A stretch of 64,000 nucleotides of DNA from Oxalobacter sp. (GCA_018384065.1 JAHAYL010000004.1:1-64000); one strand, 5' to 3'. Shown: positions 9,362 to 19,826, counted from the first letter of the stretch. Numbers and translations are program-made. The notes: a model not told the origin generated them from the letters alone.

Positions 9362-10783
9362 CTACTGTTTTTTTACGTTGAGACGTTTGATTATCCCTAG
9401 AAGTACGAGTCCAATCAAGAGGACGCATACACCGATCCATGCGGCATTGATGTTGCCGAGGGACTGGTTATAGACATATGAGAGGCTGGACCAGAGCATA
9501 TAGGCGCAGGTCAGGCAGAAAATGATGGGCAGGACCGGGTAGAGCGGCACCTTGAAGGCATTGTCTGCACGGGGATGTTTCCGCAGGATGAACAATGCGA
9601 TGCCGGTCAGCAGGAAGAACAGCCAGAAGACCGGGGCGGTGAATTCGACCATGGAATTGAAGCCGCCGCCAATCAGGGTGCCCAGAACAACGAGGATAAG
9701 GGATGCCAGGCATTGCACAATCAGGGCGTTGACAGGGGTATTCCGTTCGGTGTTCCAGACGCCGAGTTTCCGTAGGGGCTTCCAGTCCTGCCCCATCGCA
9801 TAGCTGGATCGGGCACCGACAATGATGGTGGCGTTGATGGAGGTCAGCGATGAGATGGCAATCATCAGCGAGATGATTTTTTCAGCGGCATCGCCCCAGA
9901 CCAGTTGCATAGTGTCTGCGGCAATGGTTTTTGAGGCAGCCATGCCCGGTAAGCCAAGGCTTGCCCAGTAGGACCAGTTCACCAGTAGATAGAGCAGGGT
10001 GATGGCGGTGATGGAAAAGACCAAGGCCCGAACCATGTTCCTGCGGCCGTTTTCCAGTTCGGCGCTGATGTAGGCGGCTTCGTTCCACCCCCCGAAGGTC
10101 AGCAGGACAAATACCATCGCCAGTCCAAAGCCTGACATGTTCAGGGATGAGGTGTGTGATGCTGGTGCTGTTGCCGAGGGATTGCCGGTTCCTGTGAAAG
10201 TGAGGTAAATGGCACTGCCGATAATCAGCATCAGGCAGATGACCTGGATGGCGGTGAACAGTGCCTGTGTCCGCATACCGGTATGGACATTGCGGATGTT
10301 CAGCCAGGATAGGATGATGACAACCGCAACTGCATAGATGAAAGCCCCACATTGCAGGTTGCCGATATTCAAGGAGAACAGGCGTTGCATATAGTCGCCG
10401 AAGACAAAGGCGAGCAGGGCAATGGAACCGGTTGTGATGACGGAAATCCGTGCCCAGCCGAACAGGAAGGCAACTGATTTGCCGTATGCCCGTTCAATGA
10501 AATGGTAATCACCGCCAGCATGGGGGAAAGCGGTTGCCAGTTCTGCATAGCAGAGCGCGCCAATCAGGGAAATCACGCCGCCAAGGATCCAGGCGATGAA
10601 CATCCAGGTGCTGTCGCCTGTCATGCCAGCGACGGCAGAAGGGGCTTTGAAGATGCCAGAACCGATGACCAGCCCGACAATCAGGACGACCGCTTCAAAC
10701 AGCTTCAGCGTGCGCTTGGGTGTGCCAGGCATTGAAGCGTCTTGGGATGGCGGGTTGTCAGAGGCTGGTTTCACAGTTTGCAA
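9362..10783 (-). CDS. APC-family amino acid permease
   Basis: 473 residues with about 12 membrane helices. The APC signature in helix 1 is VGLVIGSGIFKAPSAVAG, the unwound substrate-binding GSGIF loop, and helix 6 has VLLTFGGWNEAAYISAELEN. The C-terminus is basic (KRLNVKKQ). Family members take up or exchange amino acids by proton symport or antiport; the substrate is not predictable. The apparent start is TTG without a strong ribosome binding site. The ATG at 10732 (residue 18) is an alternative that keeps the whole membrane domain. Upstream, 173 bp separate it from the divergent aldo/keto reductase. Confidence 0.88.
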   Translation of the reverse strand: MQTVKPASDNPPSQDASMPGTPKRTLKLFEAVVLIVGLVIGSGIFKAPSAVAGMTGDSTWMFIAWILGGVISLIGALCYAELATAFPHAGGDYHFIERAYGKSVAFLFGWARISVITTGSIALLAFVFGDYMQRLFSLNIGNLQCGAFIYAVAVVIILSWLNIRNVHTGMRTQALFTAIQVICLMLIIGSAIYLTFTGTGNPSATAPASHTSSLNMSGFGLAMVFVLLTFGGWNEAAYISAELENGRRNMVRALVFSITAITLLYLLVNWSYWASLGLPGMAASKTIAADTMQLVWGDAAEKIISLMIAISSLTSINATIIVGARSSYAMGQDWKPLRKLGVWNTERNTPVNALIVQCLASLILVVLGTLIGGGFNSMVEFTAPVFWLFFLLTGIALFILRKHPRADNAFKVPLYPVLPIIFCLTCAYMLWSSLSYVYNQSLGNINAAWIGVCVLLIGLVLLGIIKRLNVKKQ

Positions 10784-10956
10784 TCGGCAGAAGGCACGCC
10801 TAAAAGACAGAAATGCTTATTGTAAACAGAAGTACGTGTTTTCTGAACAGGAAAGCAGGGATACTTATTGGCAGGCAGGCTGGAAACGGCTTTTGAAGAA
10901 GTTGGAAAAAGCGTCCATAATGCAGAAGACCATATCAACAGGGAAGGTATCTCAGG

Positions 10957-11829
10957 ATGATAGACAGGACGGTGACATTACCGAATGGTGTTGAAGTGCC
11001 GATGCTGGCATGGGGAACCTGGTTCATCAAGGATGGCCGGGCTGCAGAGGCTGTCCGGCAGGCTGTTGCAGCAGGGTACCGGCATATCGATACGGCGCAG
11101 GGATACCGGAATGAGCGGGGTGTCGGCGAGGGCATCCGGACCTGTGGTGTGCCTAGGGAACAGCTTTTTGTGACATCGAAGGTGGCGGCTGAACATAAGT
11201 CTTATGAAGCAGCAGCGGCTTCCATTGACCAGAGCCTTGCCCTGATGGAACTGGATTATCTGGACTTGATGCTGATTCACAGCCCGCAGCCATGGACAGA
11301 GGTCAACCAGTCTGACAACCGTTATGTTGAGGAGAACCGGCAGGTCTGGCGGGCATTGGAAGATGCGCTTGCGGCAGGGAAAGTCCGCGCGGTTGGCATC
11401 TCGAATTTCCTGCAAGGGGATATCGACAGCTTATGGCAGACCGCAGCGGTCAAACCGATGGTCAACCAGATTCTCTGCCATATCGGGAATACCCCTTTGG
11501 AGCTGATGGCTTATTGCCGGGAAAAGGGCATTGTGCTGGAAGCGTATTCCCCAATCGCACATGGTGAAGCACTCAAGAACCGGCAGATTGCGGAAATGGC
11601 GGCAAAATATGGGGTGACGGTTCCGCAGTTGTGCATCCGTTATGACCTTCAGCTTGGTATGATTGTTATCCCCAAGGCAGAAAATCCTGACCATATGAAA
11701 GCCAATAAGGCGGTTGATTTTGTAATTTCTGACGATGATATGGAAACGCTGAAGAACATGGAACGCATCAAGGATTATGGTGAGTTCAGCTATATCCCGG
11801 TTTTTGGTGGCAGGAAACCACGGGGATGA
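10957..11829 (+). CDS. Aldo/keto reductase
   Basis: 290 residues, NADPH-dependent TIM-barrel oxidoreductase resembling the 2,5-diketo-D-gluconate reductase (AKR5) group. The catalytic tetrad is present in context: D and Y in HIDTAQGYRNERGVGEGI, K in LFVTSKV and H in LDLMLIHSPQPW. The nucleotide-binding tail is IPKAENPDHMKAN, where AKR5 enzymes usually have IPKS...R. The protein has no signal peptide. It is likely a cytoplasmic reductase of small aldehydes or ketones; the true substrate is unknown. It stands alone, divergent from the APC permease. Confidence 0.9.
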   Translation: MIDRTVTLPNGVEVPMLAWGTWFIKDGRAAEAVRQAVAAGYRHIDTAQGYRNERGVGEGIRTCGVPREQLFVTSKVAAEHKSYEAAAASIDQSLALMELDYLDLMLIHSPQPWTEVNQSDNRYVEENRQVWRALEDALAAGKVRAVGISNFLQGDIDSLWQTAAVKPMVNQILCHIGNTPLELMAYCREKGIVLEAYSPIAHGEALKNRQIAEMAAKYGVTVPQLCIRYDLQLGMIVIPKAENPDHMKANKAVDFVISDDDMETLKNMERIKDYGEFSYIPVFGGRKPRG

Positions 11830-11924
11830 TGTGCCGGTTTGAGGAAATTTACTTGATGCTGATAAGATAGTGACGTTATGCGTGGAAATCCTATCGGTTA
11901 TCGGAAAACAAGTGGAGGAGATGA

Positions 11925-13004
11925 ATGTCGGATTATAAGAAAGTTGCTTCAGGATTATTGGTTTCCCTGCTGGGGATGTCTTTGATGGCACAGGTGCAGG
12001 CTGCCGGGAAAAAGGGCAGGACACCACGGGTAGCGGCAAAGCAGGTGCAGCAACCTCAGTCAGAAGTGGCTGTACCGGAAGCCGCTGTTGAAGAAGGGCA
12101 GGTTCAACAGGTGCCGGCACAGGTCAAGCAGCAGGTGCCTGGTTATTACCGGATGATGGTCGGTCAGTTTGAGGTGACCGCATTGTTTGATGGGACGTTT
12201 GATTTCCACCCTGACCTGCTGAAAAACATGGATCCTGCCCAGGTCAACCAGATCTTGATGCATCATTATGGTCAAACCACCAAGATCCAGTCACCGATCA
12301 ATGGTTATCTGGTCCACACAGGTGACCATCTTGTCCTGATTGATGCGGGTGCCGGCAAGCTGTTCGGCAAAGACCAGCAGGGGCATATCATGGAGAACTT
12401 CAAGGCGGCAGGTTATCAGCCTGAACAGGTTGACACCATCATCCTGACCCATCTGCATGGTGACCATACCGGTGGTTTGAGCAAGGATGGCAAGAAGGTC
12501 TTTCCAAATGCGGTTGTCTATGTGAACAAGGTTGACAATCAGTATTGGCTTTCTGAACAGACAGCAGCCAAGGCACCATTGGAACGCCAGATTTTCTTCA
12601 AGCTGGCACAGCAGTCCACCCGTCCTTATGTAGATGGCGAGCATTGGAAGCCGATTGAGGCTGGCACAGAGATTGTCCCTGGTATCAAGGCGGTTGCCGC
12701 TTATGGGCATACCCCGGGGCATTCTGCCTTGGAAATCGAATCCAATGGCTCAAGACTGCTGGTCTGGGGGGATATCGTGCACAGCCATGCCATCCAGTTT
12801 GCCCATCCAGAGGTTTCCATTGAATATGATTCCGATACCGAAGCAGCCAAGACAACCCGTTATGCGTTCATGAAACGGGTGGCTGACAGCCATGAACTGG
12901 TTGCCGGGATGCATCTGCCATTCCCGGGCATCGGGCATGTGGTTCCTGCTTCAGGAGGGACTTATACCTGGGTACCTGTCGAGTATGCACCTTTAGCCAA
13001 ATAA
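11925..13004 (+). CDS. Exported metallo-beta-lactamase-fold hydrolase
   Basis: 359 residues. A signal peptide (residues 1-27, ending MAQVQAAG) is followed by a low-complexity Q/V/P-rich linker to about residue 70, then the MBL fold. The zinc motif is H176-L-H-G-D-H181-TGG, with further ligand histidines in YGHTPGHSAL and a terminal MHLPFPGIGH. The strand order and FDGTFDFHPDLL start resemble periplasmic or lactonase-like MBL proteins rather than glyoxalase II. Substrate unknown. A GGAGG sits ahead of the ATG. The gene is monocistronic, ended by the hairpin at 13016-13045, and convergent with the ABC operon. Confidence 0.85.
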   Translation: MSDYKKVASGLLVSLLGMSLMAQVQAAGKKGRTPRVAAKQVQQPQSEVAVPEAAVEEGQVQQVPAQVKQQVPGYYRMMVGQFEVTALFDGTFDFHPDLLKNMDPAQVNQILMHHYGQTTKIQSPINGYLVHTGDHLVLIDAGAGKLFGKDQQGHIMENFKAAGYQPEQVDTIILTHLHGDHTGGLSKDGKKVFPNAVVYVNKVDNQYWLSEQTAAKAPLERQIFFKLAQQSTRPYVDGEHWKPIEAGTEIVPGIKAVAAYGHTPGHSALEIESNGSRLLVWGDIVHSHAIQFAHPEVSIEYDSDTEAAKTTRYAFMKRVADSHELVAGMHLPFPGIGHVVPASGGTYTWVPVEYAPLAK

Positions 13005-13015
13005 GCGCATGCCTT

Positions 13016-13045
13016 ACCTGCGGGAGAGGATATACTCCCGCAGGT
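13016..13045. terminator. Hairpin between convergent genes
   Basis: A perfect 11-bp stem, ACCTGCGGGAG (13016-13026) with CTCCCGCAGGT (13035-13045) and an 8-base loop, fills the gap between the metallo-hydrolase and the ABC permease stop. It lacks a strong T run on either side, so termination efficiency is uncertain. Confidence 0.6.
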
Positions 13046-14185
13046 TCAGTTCCCTTGGATGACGGATTTCCGGAAGCGGGAGAGGGATAAAGCGAAGAAG
13101 ACAACGCCGACCCCTGTCATTGCTAGGAATTCCGGCCAGACAATCGACATGCCGGCTCCCCTGAACAGGATGGACTGTGCCAGTTTCACATAGTAGGTGG
13201 TCGGAGCCGCCATCATTACGTTCTGAACCCATTCTGGCATACTTTCCTGAGGTGTTGCCCCACCCGAAAGCATCTGTAATGGGATGATGGTCAGGAAAAT
13301 CAGCAGGCCAAGCTGAGGCATGGATTTGGAGAGGGTACCCAGGAAAATCCCGATGGCGGCTGCAGCGAACAGATAGACGGTGGATGCCAGTAGGAACAAT
13401 GGGATTGAACCGACAATCGGCACCTGCATCAGCATCTTGACGATGATGACCAGCCCGCCACTGGCACCGATCAGCACAGCCAGCCCGTTTGCCCAGATTT
13501 TCGAAATCATGATTTCTGCCGCCACCAATGGCATCGCCAACAGATGTTCCAAAGTGCCATGTTCCCGTTCACGGATATAGGCGGCTCCCACCAGGATGAT
13601 GGTCAGCATCGTGACATTGTTGATGACCTCGATGACACCACCGAACCAGAAACCGGTCATGTTCGGGTTGAAGCGGACATGGGTGACCAGGTTGATGGGC
13701 TGGGTGGTTGCCGATGCCGTTGTCCGGTTCAGGTATTCATTGATTTCATTGTTGAAGATTGTCTCGATATAACCTGAACCGATGAAAGCTTGGCTCATCA
13801 CGGTGGCATCGATGTTCAGCTGTACAGTCGGCTTGCGTCCGGCAATCAGGTCTTTCTGGAAACTCGGCGGGATGATGATGGAGAACGAATGGTATCCACG
13901 GTCCAGGGATTCAGTCGCCTCATCCAGTTCAACCAGGTCCGGTGTCTTGAAATACGGTTTTGTCAGGGAATTGGCAAGGCGCATCGAAATCTGGGAATGG
14001 TCCTGGTCCACGATGGCGACCGGGGCATTATGCAGTTCCTGGGAGACGCCTTTGGCAGAGCTGTAGATGTTGGCGGTGAACGCATAGATGATCAGTAGCA
14101 GCATGACCTTGTCAGCCCAGAGGCTTTTGAGTTCCTTGAGGCCCAGCTGGTAGATGTTGTTCAGATGTGTCATAAAGGCGTTCAT
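13046..14185 (-). CDS. ABC-2 type permease (YhhJ-like)
   Basis: 379 residues. One membrane segment near the N-terminus (about 25-45) is followed by a large periplasmic domain and then five helices, the standard ABC2_membrane_3 topology. The conserved loop YIREREHGTLEHLLAMPL before the last helices is characteristic. It ends the operon HlyD - RbbA-type - YhhJ-type, 12 bp after the RbbA-type gene. With the permease half of that protein it should form the transmembrane channel of an exporter. The substrate is unknown; relatives are annotated as multidrug exporters. Confidence 0.88.
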   Translation of the reverse strand: MNAFMTHLNNIYQLGLKELKSLWADKVMLLLIIYAFTANIYSSAKGVSQELHNAPVAIVDQDHSQISMRLANSLTKPYFKTPDLVELDEATESLDRGYHSFSIIIPPSFQKDLIAGRKPTVQLNIDATVMSQAFIGSGYIETIFNNEINEYLNRTTASATTQPINLVTHVRFNPNMTGFWFGGVIEVINNVTMLTIILVGAAYIREREHGTLEHLLAMPLVAAEIMISKIWANGLAVLIGASGGLVIIVKMLMQVPIVGSIPLFLLASTVYLFAAAAIGIFLGTLSKSMPQLGLLIFLTIIPLQMLSGGATPQESMPEWVQNVMMAAPTTYYVKLAQSILFRGAGMSIVWPEFLAMTGVGVVFFALSLSRFRKSVIQGN

Positions 14186-14197
14186 GGCGTCCTCCTG

Positions 14198-16924
14198 CTA
14201 TTTTTCCTGTTTCGGCAACAGAAGCCAGGCAATGAACGTCAGGGCAGGGATGAAGCCTGCCAGACAGCATAAGGGATGGATGACATCGGCAAACTGCAAT
14301 GCTTTGGTGAAAACCCCTCGGCTCAGGATAATGAAATGCGATGCCGGGAAGAACTGGCCGATCCAGTAAGCGCTGCCTTCCAGCGAACCGATCGGGTCTT
14401 TCAGGCCAGAGAAAGAAGTTGTCGGCAGCATCGTCAGGATGGCAGTACCGAAAAGCGCTGAAATCTGGGTTTTGGTGAAGGTCGATATCAACAGCCCCAG
14501 CCCAGTGGTCGAGATGACATAAAGCAGGGCACCTATCGACAAAGCGGTCAGGCTGCCTTTGATTGGGATACGGAAAAACAGGACTGCACAGGCTGTCATC
14601 AACGCATAACTGATCATCGACAGGACAACATAAGGCAGCTGTTTCCCCAGCAGGAATTCCAGTTTGGTGACCGGTGTCACATACAGGTTGGTGATGGAGC
14701 CCAGTTCTTTCTCCCGGACAACGCCCAGAGCCATCAGGACAGCGGGAATCAGCATCAGCAGCAACGGGATGATGGCGGGAATCATTGCAAACTCGCTCTT
14801 GAAGTCCTGGTTGTAACGGTAACGTTTGAGCAGGGTTGCCGCTGCCTGGTAATCATTGCCGGATGTCTCTTTATTCAGTTCAACCAGGTATTTGCCATGG
14901 AGTCCCCGGACATACCCTAAAATCGTTTCACCCCGGTAAGGCATCGCCCCATCAATCCATGCAGCGATTTCAGGTTTCCGCCCTTGCATCAGGTCTTTGC
15001 CGAAATTGGGTGGGATTTCAATCGCTACACTGAGTTTCCCGTCTTTCATCCGGGTATCCAGTTCCTGTGCATTGGCAAGGGGCGGCTGTTCGATGAAATA
15101 GCGTGAGCCGGAGATGTTATGGATGTAGTCTCGAGACTGTGGCGACTGGTCATAGTCCAGCACAGCGAATTTCAGGTTCTCCACATCCATCGAAATCCCA
15201 CCGCCCAGCACAAAGAACAGGATGATGCTGCCAAGGATGGCGAAACTGATGCGGATTGGGTCACGCCGCAGCTCCAGGGACTCCCGGAAAGCATAGGCAA
15301 ACATCCGGCGGAGGCTGAAGAACGTGTTTTCAGCTGCATGGGCATTTTCTTTGCCGGTCTTCTCTTCCACCGTGAAAGACTGCTGTCCCTGGTCACCGAT
15401 GTCTTCTTCCAGGTATTCGATGAATGCCTGCTCCAAGGTTGTGGCATGTTTTCGCTGGCGGAGTTCATCCGGTGTGCCGCTTGCCAGCACCTTGCCCGCA
15501 TTCATCAGTGAAATCCGGTCACACCGTTCTGCCTCGTTCATGAAATGCGTCGAGATGAAAATCGTTACATTCTGTTCACGGGACAGTTCAACCAGCAGGC
15601 GCCAGAAATCATCCCGGGCGACCGGGTCAACCCCGGATGTCGGTTCATCCAGGATCAGCAGTTTAGGACCATGCACGACAGCGACTGCCAGCGAAAGCCG
15701 CTGACGGATGCCAAGTGGCAGGGATTCCGCTGTTGAGTTGACATATGGTCCCAGCCCGAACCGTTCAACCAGGTGGTTGATCCGTTGTCTGGCTTCATCA
15801 CAGGGCAGGTGGAACAGGCGGGCATGCAGGTCAAGGTTCTGCTGTACCGTCAGCTCACCATAGAGCGAGAAAGCCTGCGACATGTAACCGACATCCCGAC
15901 GGCTGTCGATATTGTTGGCATCGACCTCTTTCCCAAAGGTCTTTGCTGTGCCGGACGTCGGTGCCAGCAGGCCGGTCAGCATTTTCATCGTGGTGGTCTT
16001 CCCGCAGCCATTGGAACCGAGGAAACCGAAAATCTCCCCTTGGGGAATCTTGAAACTGACATGGTCCACCGCGACAAAATCCCCGAACTGTTGGGTCAGC
16101 CCATCGGCTTCAATCGCCCAGTCAAGATGCTGGTTGTCAGTCAGGGGAGGGATGACCAGTTCTTCATAATTGGCCCGTTTTTCTTCAGGCAGGAACTGGA
16201 TGAACGCCTGTTCCAGGGAGTTTTTGCCAGTCTGCGCTTTCATCTCTTGGGCGGTGCCGGTTGCGATGACCTTGCCACCATACATCGCTGCCAGCCAGTC
16301 AAACTGCTCCGCTTCTTCCATATAGGCAGTTGCAACCAGCACACTCATCTGCGGACGGCGTTGCCGGATGGAATCGATCAGCTCCCAGAACTGACGGCGT
16401 GACAGTGGGTCAACCCCGGTGGTTGGTTCATCGAGGATCAGCAGGTCAGGGTCATGCACCAATGAACAGCAGAGCCCCAGTTTCTGTTTCATTCCGCCGG
16501 AAAGTTTACCGGCAGGACGGTCCTTGAACGGGAAAAGCCCGGTCGCAGCAGTCAATTCATCAATCCGCTGTTTCCGTTCTTCCGCATCCTGTCCGAAAAG
16601 GCGGGCAAAGAAATCAATGTTCTCTGCGACGGAAAGGGTTGGATACAGGTTCTTGCCAAGCCCTTGGGGCATATAGGCAATCCTGGGCAGCAGCGCATTG
16701 CGGACAGAAGTGTCGCTGATATCGCTTTCCAGGACCTGTATCTGGCCTTCCTGGATTTTCTTTGCGCAGGACAGCAGGGAAAGCAGGGAAGACTTGCCGA
16801 CACCATCCGGACCGATCAGGCCGACCATGCAACCACCCGGGATGGTCAAAGTCAGGTCATCCAGCGCCTTGACCTTGCCGTATTGCAGGCTGACATGGGA
16901 CAGTTGCGCGGCAGGCGGTTTCAT
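14198..16924 (-). CDS. RbbA-type ABC transporter: two ATPase domains fused to a permease
   Basis: 908 residues. ATPase domain 1 covers about 1-230 with Walker [12 protein letters not shown], signature [11 protein letters not shown] and Walker [13 protein letters not shown]. ATPase domain 2 covers about 270-500 with Walker [13 protein letters not shown] and Walker [13 protein letters not shown]. Its signature [13 protein letters not shown] departs from the LSGGQ consensus, as in other RbbA-like proteins. From about residue 540 an ABC-2 permease follows, with periplasmic loop and five C-terminal helices. This matches E. coli RbbA/YhiH, named ribosome-associated ATPase, but the layout points to an exporter core. 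It starts 1 bp after the HlyD-type gene stop. Confidence 0.92.
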   Translation of the reverse strand: MKPPAAQLSHVSLQYGKVKALDDLTLTIPGGCMVGLIGPDGVGKSSLLSLLSCAKKIQEGQIQVLESDISDTSVRNALLPRIAYMPQGLGKNLYPTLSVAENIDFFARLFGQDAEERKQRIDELTAATGLFPFKDRPAGKLSGGMKQKLGLCCSLVHDPDLLILDEPTTGVDPLSRRQFWELIDSIRQRRPQMSVLVATAYMEEAEQFDWLAAMYGGKVIATGTAQEMKAQTGKNSLEQAFIQFLPEEKRANYEELVIPPLTDNQHLDWAIEADGLTQQFGDFVAVDHVSFKIPQGEIFGFLGSNGCGKTTTMKMLTGLLAPTSGTAKTFGKEVDANNIDSRRDVGYMSQAFSLYGELTVQQNLDLHARLFHLPCDEARQRINHLVERFGLGPYVNSTAESLPLGIRQRLSLAVAVVHGPKLLILDEPTSGVDPVARDDFWRLLVELSREQNVTIFISTHFMNEAERCDRISLMNAGKVLASGTPDELRQRKHATTLEQAFIEYLEEDIGDQGQQSFTVEEKTGKENAHAAENTFFSLRRMFAYAFRESLELRRDPIRISFAILGSIILFFVLGGGISMDVENLKFAVLDYDQSPQSRDYIHNISGSRYFIEQPPLANAQELDTRMKDGKLSVAIEIPPNFGKDLMQGRKPEIAAWIDGAMPYRGETILGYVRGLHGKYLVELNKETSGNDYQAAATLLKRYRYNQDFKSEFAMIPAIIPLLLMLIPAVLMALGVVREKELGSITNLYVTPVTKLEFLLGKQLPYVVLSMISYALMTACAVLFFRIPIKGSLTALSIGALLYVISTTGLGLLISTFTKTQISALFGTAILTMLPTTSFSGLKDPIGSLEGSAYWIGQFFPASHFIILSRGVFTKALQFADVIHPLCCLAGFIPALTFIAWLLLPKQEK

Positions 16925-16925
16925 C

Positions 16926-17906
16926 TCACTGCTTTACCTGCAGGTTGGAAGGCCAGTCGGCATCCGCTTTTGTCTTGACCCAGCCGGTGCCCGGCATACC
17001 GGGTTTTGCGATGGCTCCATGTGCCTTGATCCATTCAGGATCGACTTTCAGTTTCACCCGGAACATGAATTTCTCACGTTCATCCTTTGTCTCGACTTCT
17101 TTCGGGGTGAACTGGTTCCTTGGGGAAACATAGACGACGGAACAGGGCAGCGGGGTATCCGGCAGGGCATCCAGCAGGATACGGGCCTCACTGCCGATAG
17201 TGACATTACCTGCATCGGCGCTGGACAGATAAACGTACATATAGACATCGTTCATGTCCAGGATGGAGAAGACCTTGCCTCCCGGTGAAAGGACTTCGCC
17301 GGGTTCTGCCAGACGGTAGAGGATCCTGCCATTGACTGGGGCTTTCAACGTCAGGTCATCCAGATTGCTTTTCAGCGAGGCAACCCTGGCAATCTTTTCC
17401 TGGACGGTCGCATCGGCTTCAAGCACCCGGTTCCGTGCACTGGCAAGGTTGGCGTTTGCTGTGCGCATCGTGCTGATGTCCTTGTCCAGAGCGGCAGCGG
17501 AGATGAATCCCTTCTTGATCAGTGCTTCTGTACGCCGAAGGGTGACTGCTGCCAGTTCCTGCTGGCTCTGCATGCTCTTGACGTTTTCACGGGCAACGGC
17601 TGCGGCTTCCTTGGCTTGGATGACGGCAGCTTCCGCCGCCTGGATATCTGCTTTGATCTGGGCATCGTCCAGCAGTGCAGCAACCTGGCCTTCTTCCAGG
17701 TCTGCACCTTCCCGGAAAAGCACCTGGACCAATTTGCCTTGGACTTTTGTCGAGACAGCGGTTTCCGTGGCTTCAAGACGGCCATTGCCTGATGCCAGGC
17801 CTTCTGGCTCAGAAGACGGTTTCAGGAAACGCCAGGCAACGAAAGCGCCGATGATGAGTACCAGCAGGACGATAATCAGTTTCTTGTTCTTTAAAATGGC
17901 TGCCAT
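16926..17906 (-). CDS. HlyD-family membrane fusion protein (YhiI-like)
   Basis: 326 residues from the ATG at 17906, chosen because an AAGGAA lies upstream and because a TATAAT box on this strand (17961-17966) makes the longer TTG start at 17948 too close to transcription start. One N-terminal anchor helix ([19 protein letters not shown]) is followed by biotinyl-lipoyl-like halves: [20 protein letters not shown] and [20 protein letters not shown]. Between them is an alpha-helical hairpin of about 100 residues rich in alanine and glutamine. It bridges the inner-membrane exporter encoded downstream to an outer-membrane channel, presumably TolC, not in this window. First gene of the three-gene operon. 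Confidence 0.9.
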   Translation of the reverse strand: MAAILKNKKLIIVLLVLIIGAFVAWRFLKPSSEPEGLASGNGRLEATETAVSTKVQGKLVQVLFREGADLEEGQVAALLDDAQIKADIQAAEAAVIQAKEAAAVARENVKSMQSQQELAAVTLRRTEALIKKGFISAAALDKDISTMRTANANLASARNRVLEADATVQEKIARVASLKSNLDDLTLKAPVNGRILYRLAEPGEVLSPGGKVFSILDMNDVYMYVYLSSADAGNVTIGSEARILLDALPDTPLPCSVVYVSPRNQFTPKEVETKDEREKFMFRVKLKVDPEWIKAHGAIAKPGMPGTGWVKTKADADWPSNLQVKQ

Positions 17907-18012
17907 TGGAGGGTTCCTTGCATAGAGCCGGGATACAGATGTGTTCAACAGGTAATCTGGATTATAGCAGGCATGGTCCCCCAGAGATTGACATCTGATG
18001 CTGTTTAAATTA

Positions 18013-18044
18013 CTGTCTAGCTAGATATTGAAACAGCTAGACAG
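18013..18044 (+). promoter_or_regulatory. Palindromic operator of the second toxin-antitoxin module
   Basis: A perfect 10-bp inverted repeat CTGTCTAGCT (18013-18022) / AGCTAGACAG (18035-18044) with a 12-bp spacer ends 12 bp before the antitoxin start. A TTGACA at 17988-17993 spaced 17 bp from a weak TACTGT (18011-18016) could be the promoter, with its -10 region inside the left arm. Confidence 0.72.
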
Positions 18045-18056
18045 AAAGGATGTTTT

Positions 18057-18338
18057 ATGCAGCAGACGCAGTGGAACCTGCAGGATGCAAAAAACCGTTT
18101 CAGTGAAGTCGTCAATGGCGCAGTCTCCGGTCAGGCACAGTTCATCACGAAACGGGGAGTCCCTGCAGTTGTGGTGATATCGCAGGAACAATACAATCTG
18201 TTCCTGAAAGGGTTGAAACAGGCACCGACTTTACCCGATATGTTGATGGCGATGCCGCATGCAGATGATGAGCAGGGCATGGAAAAAGATCTGTATCCTG
18301 TCAGCCTGTCCCTGAGGATGAATGAGGTTGACCTGTGA
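18057..18338 (+). CDS. Phd/YefM-family antitoxin
   Basis: 93 residues. The N-terminal WNLQDAKNRFSEVVNGAVSG and GVPAVVVISQEQYNLF are diagnostic of the Phd/YefM fold. The tail from about residue 50 should wrap the toxin. The AGAAAGGA ahead of the ATG partly overlaps the right arm of the operator. It overlaps the toxin gene by 4 bp. It is unrelated in sequence to the antitoxin at 8357-8599, so this is a second, independent module and not a duplication. Confidence 0.9.
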   Translation: MQQTQWNLQDAKNRFSEVVNGAVSGQAQFITKRGVPAVVVISQEQYNLFLKGLKQAPTLPDMLMAMPHADDEQGMEKDLYPVSLSLRMNEVDL

Positions 18339-18748
18339 AATATCTGCTGGATACCGTCACGGTTTCTGAACTGCGCAAGTCCCGTCCTGATCCGAATGTC
18401 ATCGATTGGATCAATCGTCATCGGGGGGGCAGGTTCTATCTTTCCGCAGTGACGGTTGGTGAGATATACAGGGGAATCATCAGCGTCAGGAAGAAAGACC
18501 CTGCCTTTGCAGGGAGGCTGTCCACATGGCTGGAAGGTATCATCAGGTTTTATGGCAAAGATATCCTGCCTGTCACAACAGAGGTTGCCTTGGAATGGGC
18601 GTTGATTTCCGCAAAGACCGGGAACAGCAACTCGGACAATATGATTGCAGCGACAGCAAAATGTAATGGACTGACGGTCGTCACACGGAATACCAGCCAT
18701 TTCCAGGTGACAGGCGTCGATTGTGTGGATCCTTGGATAAAGGAATAA
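18335..18748 (+). CDS. VapC/FitB-type PIN-domain toxin
   Basis: 137 residues. The FitB-like layout is clear: KYLLDTVTVSELRKSRPDPN at the start, LSAVTVGEIYRGI in the middle and NSDNMIAATAKCNGLTVVTRN near the end. The catalytic acids D6, E12, E in GEIYRGI and the late D are kept. The usual DTN at residues 6-8 is DTV here, losing an asparagine that helps order the metal site, so activity may be reduced. The stop is 22 bp before ubiU, so part of the ubiUVT message may come from this module's promoter. Confidence 0.9.
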   Translation: MKYLLDTVTVSELRKSRPDPNVIDWINRHRGGRFYLSAVTVGEIYRGIISVRKKDPAFAGRLSTWLEGIIRFYGKDILPVTTEVALEWALISAKTGNSNSDNMIAATAKCNGLTVVTRNTSHFQVTGVDCVDPWIKE

Positions 18749-18770
18749 GTAGAAGCCAGGTCAAGGAGAG

Positions 18771-19805
18771 ATGGTTTTGCAGACAGCAGAGGAAACGGGA
18801 AGGAAACCGCTGGAACTGGTATGTCCGGCGGGGAGTCTGCCTGCCTTGAAACAGGCGGTTGACCATGGCGCGGATACCGTCTATCTCGGTTTCCGTGATG
18901 CGACCAATGCCCGGAACTTCATGGGGCTGAACTTCAGCGACAGGCAGGTTGAAGAGGGGATTGCCTATGCCCATGCCAGAGGCAGGAAAGTCCTGCTTGC
19001 CCTCAACACCTATCCGTTGCCGGATACAGTAGGTATCTGGCAGAAAGCAGTTGACCGTGCTGCACGGCTGGGGGTCGATGCAATGATCACCGCTGACCCA
19101 GGGCTGATGCGGTATGCCTGCGAGCACCATCCAGGACTGCGCCTGCATCTTTCCGTACAGGGATCGGCAACCAATTACGATGCCATCAACTTCTATGCCC
19201 GTAAATTCCATATCGCACGGGTTGTCCTGCCGCGTGTCCTGTCTATCGAACAGGTGGCAATGGTGGCAGAGCATACCGATGTCGAACTGGAGGTGTTCGG
19301 TTTCGGCAGCCTGTGTGTGATGGTGGAAGGGCGGTGTGCGCTTTCTTCCTATGTCACCGGGGAAGCACCGAACAACAAAGGTGTCTGTTCCCCGGCAAAA
19401 GCCGTCAAATGGGTGACAACCCCCAAAGGGCTGGAATCGCGGCTTAATGGCGTGCTGGTGGACCGTTATGCGGACGGGGAAAAATCGAGTTACCCGACCA
19501 TCTGCAAAGGGCGTTACCAGGTCAGTGGCGAAAGCTATTACGCCATCGAGGAGCCAGCCAGCCTGAATACCCTGGCACTGCTGCCCAAGCTGAAACAGAT
19601 TGGCGTTTCTGCCATCAAGATTGAAGGGCGGCAGCGCAGTCCTGCCTATGTTGCGGCAGTGACAAAGGTCTGGCGGGAGGCGTTGGACAGCTGCAATGCA
19701 GATGATGGCAGTTATCAGGTCAATCCAAGATGGGATGCAGTCCTGGCAAAACAGTCAGAAGGACAGCAGCAGACCTTGGGTGCCTATTACCGTTCTTGGA
19801 AATAA
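18771..19805 (+). CDS. ubiU: O2-independent ubiquinone hydroxylase subunit UbiU (U32 family)
   Basis: 344 residues, peptidase-U32 family but not a protease in this subfamily. UbiU and UbiV form a heterodimer with two [4Fe-4S] clusters and hydroxylate the ubiquinone ring without oxygen, using prephenate as oxygen donor. It begins LELVCPAGSLPALKQAVDHG. The four cluster cysteines appear in order: FGSLCVMVEGRC, GVCSPA and TICKGRY. A good AAGGAG precedes the ATG. It is followed 21 bp later by ubiV, and ubiT closes the set. Alternative U32 assignments (RlhA, TrhP) are less likely because of this neighbourhood and length. Confidence 0.93.
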   Translation: MVLQTAEETGRKPLELVCPAGSLPALKQAVDHGADTVYLGFRDATNARNFMGLNFSDRQVEEGIAYAHARGRKVLLALNTYPLPDTVGIWQKAVDRAARLGVDAMITADPGLMRYACEHHPGLRLHLSVQGSATNYDAINFYARKFHIARVVLPRVLSIEQVAMVAEHTDVELEVFGFGSLCVMVEGRCALSSYVTGEAPNNKGVCSPAKAVKWVTTPKGLESRLNGVLVDRYADGEKSSYPTICKGRYQVSGESYYAIEEPASLNTLALLPKLKQIGVSAIKIEGRQRSPAYVAAVTKVWREALDSCNADDGSYQVNPRWDAVLAKQSEGQQQTLGAYYRSWK

Positions 19806-19826
19806 GCCTGTGGGAAGGAATCGACA

